DNA of 20,963 nt from assembly GCA_041483175.1 (NCBI GenBank), contig JBGPFD010000037.1, positions 1-20,963 on the forward strand. Direction: 5' to 3'. Numbering within the stretch: position 1 is the first letter of the stretch; the number at the start of each line of letters is the position of its first letter. The notes beneath the pieces were generated by a model, which was given only the letters and a program-made list of their open reading frames with translations, was not told the DNA's origin and did no database searches. Both the position numbers and the translations under genes were made by a program. Shown here in pieces: positions 6,182 through 12,118 of this stretch. This DNA comes from Gp7-AA10 sp041483175. Lineage in GTDB: Bacteria; Acidobacteriota; Thermoanaerobaculia; Gp7-AA8.

Positions 6182-7519
6182 TCACTTCCACTTGTCGAAG
6201 ATGCGCCGCAGCTCCGTGTCCGCCGCTTTCACCGCCGCCTCGGGCGTCATCTCGTCGCGCGCCGCCTTAGCGAACATCGTCGGCAGGACGAAGGTGTTGA
6301 ATGCTTCATCGATCGCTGCCGTGGCATAACCGGGATAGCCGACGTTCGTGGCCCAGCTCAACACGTCGCCGAGGACTTTGTACTTGTCGTTCGGCACCGC
6401 TTTGGGATCATTGGCCAGACGCTTCTTGATGTCGGGCACCGTCGCCGGGAAGCAGGGGAAGTTGTAGAACTCGCTGGCATTGAAGGCGGTCGAAAAGTCG
6501 TTGATCAGATCGACCAGGAACTGCTTGGCCCCTTCCTTGTTCTGCGCGAATTCCCAGACCACGTAGCAATCCATCACGTGCTCGGCGGCAATCCTGCGCA
6601 CCGGCCCCTTGAGCGCCGGCGCGATCTGAATCTGCTTGGACATCTCCGGGTTGTCCTTCTCTGCCGATCGCGTCACAGAGATCGCGTTATCGACAAACGA
6701 CAGTTTCCCGGCGAGGATGCCGCGGTTGTTCGACGACGGATCCCAGGAGAAGACTTCGGGCGTCATGGTCTGCTTGTACAGCTCGCGGACGTACTTGACC
6801 GCTTCGAGGGTGTTCTTCGAGTTGAGCGTGACCACTCCGGCCTCGTTCTGCTCCGCTCCACCAAATGACCAGAGCACCGCGCGCATGGCCATGTTGGTAT
6901 CGAGTTCCTGCGACAGACCGATACCCACCGGGTTTCCGAATTTCGCACGGATCCGTTTTCCGCCTACCAGAAGGTCGTTGTAGGTGTCGGGTCCGTGAGG
7001 GAAGCCGACCTGCGACCAGAGATCCACCCGGTAGTTTCCCGGATCGGGCACGTACGAGTCGGAGAAGGCGAAGAACTTCTTCGTCTTCGGGTTGTACGTC
7101 GATTTTTCCGCAAGGGAGATCTTCTTTCCATGCTTGCGCTCGACTTCTTCATAAACCTCGCGGTGATCGATGACCTGCTTCTCGTACGCCGCGGGCGGCG
7201 AGAGAAACATGAACAGATCGTGCCCGGCCTTGGCCGACACTTCCGCCGCCGCGCGAGCGTTGATCTCGCCGATGGCGATGTGGTCGACGATCACGTTCGT
7301 ACCGTTTTTCGCCCCCCATTCCTTGGTGAACGTGTTGTCGAACCATTTGTCATAACCGGGAACAAAATGACTCCACTGGACGATCTTCAGGGTCTTCTGC
7401 TGCGCCATCGCGCGTTGAGGAAATAGAAACGCCGAGGTCATTCCGGCCGCCGCCACGGCTCCGCCCGTCAACTTGACGAACTTCCTGCGGCTGATTTTCC
7501 GGGGTGAATGCTTAGACAT
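6182..7519 (-). CDS. ABC transporter substrate-binding protein (family 1), Tat-exported
   Basis: The 445-residue precursor starts MSKHSPRKISRRKFVKLTGG. It has a twin-arginine motif SRRKFVK (10-16), a hydrophobic stretch and a likely cleavage after AMA at about residue 39. The mature protein begins QQKTLKIVQWSHFVPGYDKW, the usual first strand of family-1 solute-binding proteins, and the remainder has the two-lobe pattern (DLFMFLSPPAAYE, WSFGGAEQNEAG, GKLSFVDNAIS). I chose ATG 7519 because the signal peptide starts there and AAAGGAGG precedes it; the in-frame extension to 7813 overlaps fdhD and is rejected. It heads the importer operon. Tat export suggests folding in the cytoplasm. The substrate is unknown; a sugar, polyol or other polar organic compound is only a family-level guess. 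Confidence 0.92.
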   Translation of the reverse strand: MSKHSPRKISRRKFVKLTGGAVAAAGMTSAFLFPQRAMAQQKTLKIVQWSHFVPGYDKWFDNTFTKEWGAKNGTNVIVDHIAIGEINARAAAEVSAKAGHDLFMFLSPPAAYEKQVIDHREVYEEVERKHGKKISLAEKSTYNPKTKKFFAFSDSYVPDPGNYRVDLWSQVGFPHGPDTYNDLLVGGKRIRAKFGNPVGIGLSQELDTNMAMRAVLWSFGGAEQNEAGVVTLNSKNTLEAVKYVRELYKQTMTPEVFSWDPSSNNRGILAGKLSFVDNAISVTRSAEKDNPEMSKQIQIAPALKGPVRRIAAEHVMDCYVVWEFAQNKEGAKQFLVDLINDFSTAFNASEFYNFPCFPATVPDIKKRLANDPKAVPNDKYKVLGDVLSWATNVGYPGYATAAIDEAFNTFVLPTMFAKAARDEMTPEAAVKAADTELRRIFDKWK

Positions 7520-7549
7520 GGCCGCCTCCTTTCGTTTGGTGACGCGTAT

Positions 7550-7555
7550 CTTATA
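7550..7555 (-). promoter_or_regulatory. Candidate -10 box for the ABC importer operon
   Basis: On the minus strand TATAAG lies 31 bases before the start codon of the binding-protein gene, within the 70-bp gap to the divergent fdhD gene. No convincing -35 box lies at the right distance, so either a weak promoter or an activator-dependent one is possible. Confidence 0.3.
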
Positions 7556-7589
7556 GAAGAGGCCGGTCCTCACGGTAGAATTCGTGGAC

Positions 7590-8390
7590 ATGCCAGAGGA
7601 GCGGATCGCCTCTGTAACCGTCACTCGCGTCACGAGCAGCGGTGCTGAGCCGAACGACGACGTGCTCGCAGTCGAAGAGCCGCTGGAGATCCGCGTCGCC
7701 GCGGGGCAGAGCGAAAAGAACATCTCCGTGACCATGCGGACACCCGGCGACGACTTCGATCTGGCCGCCGGTTTTCTCTTCACCGAAGGGCTGATCCGGT
7801 CGTGCCAGGACATCGATTCGATCCGCCACTGGGGCTCATCGAACGTCGTGCGCGTCGCGCTGCGAGAGGGGGTCCGCCTCGACGCCGCAAAACTCGATCG
7901 CCACTTCTACACCACCTCGAGTTGCGGAGTTTGCGGCAAGACGTCGATCGAGGCTCTTCGCGTGGCCGTCGCTCCTCTACCAGAATCGCCCGCGGTCGAC
8001 GGGAATCAGATTCACGCGCTGCCGCAGCTTCTCCGAGACCAGCAGGCTGCCTTTCGCGCCACCGGCGGCCTGCACGGCGCGGCCATCGTGCGGCGCAGCG
8101 GAGAATTGCTGCGCGTGCGCGAAGACATCGGCAGGCACAACGCCGTCGACAAGGCCATCGGATCGCTTTTCCGCGAAGGGGCCACCCCGCTTCGCGACGC
8201 GATCCTCATGGTCAGCAGCCGCGCCAGTTTCGAGCTCGCGCAGAAGGCGATCGTCGCCGGCATTCCGGTCCTGGCGTCGGTCGGCGCGCCCTCAACGCTA
8301 GCCGTCCAGCTCGCGCGCGAGTTCGGCCTCACGCTCCTCGGGTTCGTGCGGGACAATCGGTTCAATGTGTACGCCGGTCAAGTTCGATGA
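7590..8390 (+). CDS. fdhD: Formate dehydrogenase accessory sulfurtransferase FdhD
   Basis: FdhD passes sulfur from the cysteine desulfurase IscS to the molybdenum cofactor of formate dehydrogenase, which the enzyme needs for activity (established for E. coli). The 266-residue protein shows the family hallmarks: EEPLEIRV near the start, TPGDDFDLAAGFLFTEGLI, the catalytic CxxC loop SSCGVCGK with Cys112 and Cys115, GGLHGAA, REDIGRHNAVDKAIG, and a C-terminal VSSRASFELAQKA. I use ATG 7590; GTG 7584 is two codons upstream in the same frame. It is transcribed away from the ABC importer. Its natural partner, the formate dehydrogenase operon, lies 1.4 kb downstream on the other strand. The stop overlaps the next gene by four bases (ATGA). 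Confidence 0.96.
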   Translation: MPEERIASVTVTRVTSSGAEPNDDVLAVEEPLEIRVAAGQSEKNISVTMRTPGDDFDLAAGFLFTEGLIRSCQDIDSIRHWGSSNVVRVALREGVRLDAAKLDRHFYTTSSCGVCGKTSIEALRVAVAPLPESPAVDGNQIHALPQLLRDQQAAFRATGGLHGAAIVRRSGELLRVREDIGRHNAVDKAIGSLFREGATPLRDAILMVSSRASFELAQKAIVAGIPVLASVGAPSTLAVQLAREFGLTLLGFVRDNRFNVYAGQVR

Positions 8391-9229
8391 GCCAGTACGA
8401 TTTTCTCCTCGACACCTACGAGACCGAGCGCCTGAAAACGCTCTCCGTCTGGTCCGTCTTCACCGACGCCGACATGGAATTCCGTCCCGCGCCGCGCGCG
8501 CGAACCCCGCACGAGCAAATGGTCCATCAGTGCCTCAGCGAAGACAACTGGATGAAGGGGATGCTCGGGATCGACACCGGACTGCCGGCGCTTCCGGCAG
8601 AGGAAAAGCGCCTCGACTTTCTCCGTCACTATGCCGATCTCTCACAACGCCGCCTGGCCCTTCTGCGCGAAAAGCCGGAGTCGTGGTTCGCGGAAACAAC
8701 AAAATTCTTTGAAGTCGATCGGACGAAGAGCTGGGTCATGCTCCGGCGCCTCACCCACTCTGCGCATCATCGCGCGCAGCTCATCGTCTATCTTCGCCTC
8801 CTCGGCCGTCCGATTTACTCGACCTACGGACCGACAGCCGACACGGGCGGCCTGCCGGTCAACAAACCTCGCGTCATCTACCGCTACAGCGGAATCGATA
8901 CTCTTCTCCGCGCCGAACCTGAAGGAGGCTCCTTTCCCGACCTGCCCGGCCCCGGGACCGCCAGCCCGACCGAACGGCCAACAACCGGCACGATCATGCG
9001 CTCGCTCGAGCGCGTGCCCATTCGCGTCCGTGAAAGCGGCACCACGATCTCCGCATGGCAGATGATCGTCGACACGCCCGGCGGCAGCGGAACGATCACG
9101 CTCCTCGACAATTTCTATCGCGGTGAGAGGATCTTCCTCGGCTGGCCGCAGGAGAGGCTCGCCGCCGAATATCAGCGCCTCAATACGCCGCCCGATGAGC
9201 CGCGGTTCGAGCTTCCGCAGTTGGGGTAA
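8387..9229 (+). CDS. DinB-fold (four-helix, metal-binding) protein with C-terminal extension
   Basis: The 280-residue product has an N-terminal four-helix DinB/YfiT-type domain (about 1-140). It carries the likely metal-binding histidine triad: His47 (EQMVHQC) and His124 and His128 (LTHSAHHRAQ). The HxxxH spacing in the last helix is characteristic of the fold. Residues from about 140 to 280 (starting RPIYSTYGPTADTGG) form an extension I do not recognise, with a strand-rich stretch (GTITLLDNFYRGERIFLGWP) near the end. DinB-fold proteins include thiol transferases and many uncharacterised members, so no reaction is assigned. It overlaps the fdhD stop by four bases and should be translationally coupled to it, but a role in formate metabolism is not shown. 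Confidence 0.82.
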   Translation: MSQYDFLLDTYETERLKTLSVWSVFTDADMEFRPAPRARTPHEQMVHQCLSEDNWMKGMLGIDTGLPALPAEEKRLDFLRHYADLSQRRLALLREKPESWFAETTKFFEVDRTKSWVMLRRLTHSAHHRAQLIVYLRLLGRPIYSTYGPTADTGGLPVNKPRVIYRYSGIDTLLRAEPEGGSFPDLPGPGTASPTERPTTGTIMRSLERVPIRVRESGTTISAWQMIVDTPGGSGTITLLDNFYRGERIFLGWPQERLAAEYQRLNTPPDEPRFELPQLG

Positions 9230-9240
9230 CCACGGGGGTA

Positions 9241-9264
9241 CGGCACGACGCAGCCGTGCCCTAC
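9241..9264. repeat. Short palindromic repeat, third copy of the GGCACGG family; supplies a stop codon
   Basis: This 24-base stretch matches 15943-15966 at 23 of 24 positions (A instead of G at 9248). Arms GGCACG and CGTGCC form the stem. The CTA at 9261-9263 is the TAG stop, on the minus strand, of the hemerythrin-like gene, in the same place where the related copy provides the stop of the EAL protein gene. Confidence 0.75.
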
Positions 9265-9701
9265 TCTTCCGGACGCGCTGCCTCCAGTGTCTTCCACTCC
9301 TCCGCGGTGAGCAACGGATCGGCGGCGGGGTAGTAGACCTTCCCCATCTCCTTCTCATGCGCGCGCAGGCGGCGATCGAGATTTTCGACGAAGCCGGCGA
9401 GAGTGTTGGGACGGATTCCCTCGTCAATCTGCTGCATGAGATAGTGCGTCAGCTCGCGGATCTGCACATACTCGAGGCGCAGCTCGCGCCGCGCATTCCG
9501 TCCCGGAATCTGCGCGCGCTCGATCGCCGGGATCAGCGCCGCCTCCTCCGCTTCGGTCCAGCGCCGCAGGTGACGCTCGAAGTCGGCCAGCGCGACCGCC
9601 AGAGCCGTCCAGTTCTCGTGCTGCATGGCGTGGCGGAAATCGTCGAAGCGGCTTCGCAGCGCGCGTTGTGCCGAGAGGAGGGCATCGAGACGGTATGTCA
9701 T
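9261..9701 (-). CDS. Hemerythrin-like (HHE) helical protein
   Basis: This 146-residue protein is almost wholly helical and resembles the hemerythrin HHE domain. It has FERHLRRWTEAEEAALIP (His44, Glu52, Glu53), LTHYLMQQI, and near the end RLRAHEKEMGKVYYPAAD, the usual HxxxE...YP close of the domain. The His expected in the first helix seems to be replaced (LSAQRALRSRF), so the di-iron site may be incomplete. Such proteins bind iron and may sense or store oxygen, or repair iron centres, but none of this is shown here. It starts 42 bases after fdhE on the same strand and may be the last gene of the formate dehydrogenase operon. No good ribosome site is visible before ATG 9701. Confidence 0.7.
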   Translation of the reverse strand: MTYRLDALLSAQRALRSRFDDFRHAMQHENWTALAVALADFERHLRRWTEAEEAALIPAIERAQIPGRNARRELRLEYVQIRELTHYLMQQIDEGIRPNTLAGFVENLDRRLRAHEKEMGKVYYPAADPLLTAEEWKTLEAARPEE

Positions 9702-9719
9702 GCCGAAGTTCTATGGAGC

Positions 9720-9735
9720 ACCGGCTTTAGCCGGT
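9720..9735. repeat. Short palindrome in the fdhE/hemerythrin-like gap
   Basis: ACCGGCT (9720-9726) and AGCCGGT (9729-9735) pair perfectly around two T residues. It fills the 42-bp gap downstream of fdhE. No T-run follows; it is probably another dispersed palindrome. Confidence 0.6.
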
Positions 9736-9743
9736 CCCAACCA

Positions 9744-10520
9744 TCAAATGCCCGCGATGCCCGGTTCGATCCGCGCGAATCCCTCTTCCACCGCCCATAG
9801 ATCCATCGACAGCGACAGGAGATCGTCGACGATCGGAACAGGACGCGCGTCGAGCGTCAGATCGATCGATTTCACGTAGCGGCGGCAGGTCTCGCAGGCT
9901 TCGATTCGCACATTGGAATGCACGTCGCTCTGAAAGTGCGGGAGCTTGTACGGATCGCCTTCGTTGCATGACGGGCAGCAGATGCGATTGAAATTCCATT
10001 CCAGTCCGCAGAGCGCGCAGTGAAGATAACGAAAGCCGCTCTCGGCATCGGGAGCCGATTTCCGGGCGCTGATCCACGCCGCCCCTCCGCAGAACGGACA
10101 ATGCCCAGGGCTATGCACGCGGTCCGGCGTCAGGTTGCGCGTGCGCAGCACGGCAGCGTGCGGCTGCAGCAGCGCGCGGGAGAGATAGTCGTTCGAGTCG
10201 CTGTTCCAGTAGACGAGAAGCCGCGTCCGGGCGGTCGCCGGATCGTCATCGAGACGCTGCTCCGCCTCTTCCGATCGTTCGGCCACGATGCGGATGAGCG
10301 GCATGACGATTGGGAGCAACGCGTCGACATCGTCCGCAAGGCGTCCGGTGAGATTGAGCGGCTGAAGCCGGCTCACACACGCGGCCTGCGCGTTGCAGAG
10401 AGCGACGGCAAACTGCAGCGGTTCGCGCGCCGCATCGTTCTGAGACGCGAGCAGCGCGGCACGCGCGCCGCGCTGCTCGAAATTTTCCGTTGCCGACCGC
10501 TGCGTTGCGGCCTGGGTCAA
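9744..10520 (-). CDS. fdhE: Formate dehydrogenase accessory protein FdhE
   Basis: FdhE is a cytoplasmic rubredoxin-like protein needed for assembly of respiratory formate dehydrogenases and thought to act on the subunits before Tat export (known in E. coli). The product (about 258 residues) has the expected four cysteine pairs: CPFC (141-144), CALC (168-171) in LHCALCGLEW, CPSC, and CETC in ACETCRRYVKSID, followed by VDDLLSLSMDLWAVEEGF. The N-terminal RGARAALLASQND...LQFAVALCNAQA part aligns with E. coli FdhE by eye. The likely start is TTG at 10520, which overlaps the TGA of the gamma-subunit gene (TTGA) and has GAGGGG upstream. An ATG at 10583 inside that gene is the alternative. The protein is somewhat shorter than the 309-residue E. 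coli form. Confidence 0.9.
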   Translation of the reverse strand: MTQAATQRSATENFEQRGARAALLASQNDAAREPLQFAVALCNAQAACVSRLQPLNLTGRLADDVDALLPIVMPLIRIVAERSEEAEQRLDDDPATARTRLLVYWNSDSNDYLSRALLQPHAAVLRTRNLTPDRVHSPGHCPFCGGAAWISARKSAPDAESGFRYLHCALCGLEWNFNRICCPSCNEGDPYKLPHFQSDVHSNVRIEACETCRRYVKSIDLTLDARPVPIVDDLLSLSMDLWAVEEGFARIEPGIAGI

Positions 10521-11218
10521 GCTTTTCGCTTCCCCTCGCCCGTGACCTTCCGGTACCAGCCGGGGTGATGGAATTTCGCCCATTTCCGCGTCACCGTGCC
10601 GCGGGTCATGGCCCGGAACGTTCCCGGTTCGGCGGCGCTGCCGAGATAGATATGCCCGATGATCGAGATCAATAACAAGATGAAGGTGATGTCGTGCAGC
10701 AGAATGGAAATCTGGCGGAGCCAACCCGCGAAATACAACGGGAACCACATCGGAATCCCGGTGAGCAGAAGACCCACCGCGGCCAGGTTGACCATGTAGA
10801 AGAACACTTTCTGGCCGCCGTTGTACTTTCCTTCTCCCTCGGCCGGTCCGGTTTCCCATCGCATGTACGAAAGCAGCTTCGAACCGAACCAACCCTTTTC
10901 GTCCTTTTCGAAGTGCATGTCGGACAGCCAGTGGAAGAACTGGAACACCGAGGCGATGAAGAAGAGCACGCCGGCATAGGGATGGATCACTCGCGCCGCT
11001 TCGAGGCCGCCGACAAAAGACGCCATCCAGACGAAGACCGGCGTCCAGATCGGCATACCGCTGAAAATGCAGATGAAAAATGTCAGCGCGACGGACCAGT
11101 GAATCAGGCGCGTAACACGCCGGTGGCGGACGATCTCGTTGCCGACGACGACATTATCGCGATCTCGCGCGGTGACGATCGCGGTTCCGGCCAGGGGTCC
11201 GTGAACTACAGTGCTCAT
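10517..11218 (-). CDS. fdnI: Formate dehydrogenase gamma subunit (membrane cytochrome b556)
   Basis: This 233-residue integral membrane subunit takes electrons from the beta subunit through two b hemes and passes them to quinone. It has four hydrophobic segments: VALTFFICIFSGMPIW, AGVLFFIASVFQFFHW, MVNLAAVGLLLTGIPMWFPL and DITFILLLISIIGHIYL. Candidate heme-ligand histidines lie at RLIHWSV, RVIHPYAG and LLHDITF, with GHIYLG close to the FdnI/FdoI pattern. The KGWFGSKLLSYMRW loop is also typical. ATG 11218 is preceded by AGGAGG, 14 bases after the beta-subunit stop. Its own stop overlaps the fdhE start, coupling subunit and maturation-factor synthesis. Confidence 0.94.
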   Translation of the reverse strand: MSTVVHGPLAGTAIVTARDRDNVVVGNEIVRHRRVTRLIHWSVALTFFICIFSGMPIWTPVFVWMASFVGGLEAARVIHPYAGVLFFIASVFQFFHWLSDMHFEKDEKGWFGSKLLSYMRWETGPAEGEGKYNGGQKVFFYMVNLAAVGLLLTGIPMWFPLYFAGWLRQISILLHDITFILLLISIIGHIYLGSAAEPGTFRAMTRGTVTRKWAKFHHPGWYRKVTGEGKRKA

Positions 11219-11232
11219 GATCGCCTCCTGCC

Positions 11233-12108
11233 TTACGCCGCTCGATCGCTGACATCGCTGTCAGGCGGTTCTTTTGGTCCGAACTTCGTGTAGTGCATGA
11301 ACGACCCGATGACCGCGGCGAAGGCCGCGAGCACGCCGATCGGCCGCACGACCGACTTCCACAGCCGGACCATCACCGGCACATTCGGATCGACCGGCAG
11401 GTCATACCACTCCGGATGCCCGTGGCCGAGAACGGTGACCACGCTCGTGCCGCCGACGCCCTGCGGGTCGTAGAGCATCGCTTCCTGGAAACCGTTTGCC
11501 TGCAACGTCGCCACGCGCGCCTTGCCGAGGGCCACCATGTCCTCTTTCGTTCCGAAATTGAGGCAGCCAGTCGGACAGGCCTTGACGCACGCTGGTTCGA
11601 GGCCGACTTCCACGCGATCGACGCAGAGCGTGCATTTGGCCATCTTGCCGCTCTTGGCCTGGAACTTCGGCACATCGAACGGACAGCCGGTGGCGCAGTA
11701 TCCGCAACCGATGCACTTGCTTGGATCGACGTCGACGATGCCGTTCGCGTACTGCACGATCGCTCCCGGCGCCGGGCAGGCCGCCAGGCAGCCGGGCTCC
11801 GCGCAGTGCATGCACTGGTCTTTGCGCATCAGCCACATCATGTCGCCGTCGGCGGTCTGGCGTTCGTTGAAACGAATCAGGTTCCAGAAAGCCGGATCGA
11901 GCTCCGGAAGGGTCTGGTACGTCCCCTCCTGCTGCGTGGCCACGATCTTCAGATCGTTCCACTCCTGACAGGCCGCTTCGCACGCTTTGCAACCGATGCA
12001 GGTGGTCGTGTCGATGTACTTTGCGACGGTCGGTGTGGTTCGGATGCCGGTGCGGCCTCCCCATACCGAGGCGGAGGCGCGTTTGATTTCGAGTGCTTGT
12101 TCGCTCAT
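11233..12108 (-). CDS. fdnH: Formate dehydrogenase beta subunit (four [4Fe-4S] electron-transfer protein)
   Basis: This 291-residue subunit carries electrons from the alpha subunit to the cytochrome. It has the 16 cysteines of four [4Fe-4S] clusters: CIGCKACEAAC (37-47), CMHCAEPGCLAACP, CIGCGYCATGCPFDVP, and CTLCVDR...ACVKACPTG. A single membrane helix near the C-terminus (VVRPIGVLAAFAAVIGSFMHY) anchors it. The length and plan match FdnH/FdoH. AAGGAGG just upstream of ATG 12108 overlaps the alpha-subunit TAA, so the genes are nearly contiguous. The protein has no Tat signal of its own and would be exported with the alpha subunit, as in E. coli. Confidence 0.95.
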   Translation of the reverse strand: MSEQALEIKRASASVWGGRTGIRTTPTVAKYIDTTTCIGCKACEAACQEWNDLKIVATQQEGTYQTLPELDPAFWNLIRFNERQTADGDMMWLMRKDQCMHCAEPGCLAACPAPGAIVQYANGIVDVDPSKCIGCGYCATGCPFDVPKFQAKSGKMAKCTLCVDRVEVGLEPACVKACPTGCLNFGTKEDMVALGKARVATLQANGFQEAMLYDPQGVGGTSVVTVLGHGHPEWYDLPVDPNVPVMVRLWKSVVRPIGVLAAFAAVIGSFMHYTKFGPKEPPDSDVSDRAA

Positions 12109-12118
12109 CGTCGCCTCC

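Noticed and set aside
7520..7813. 98-residue N-terminal extension of the ABC binding protein
   Set aside because: It would overlap the fdhD gene and bury the Tat signal; a strong ribosome site marks ATG 7519.
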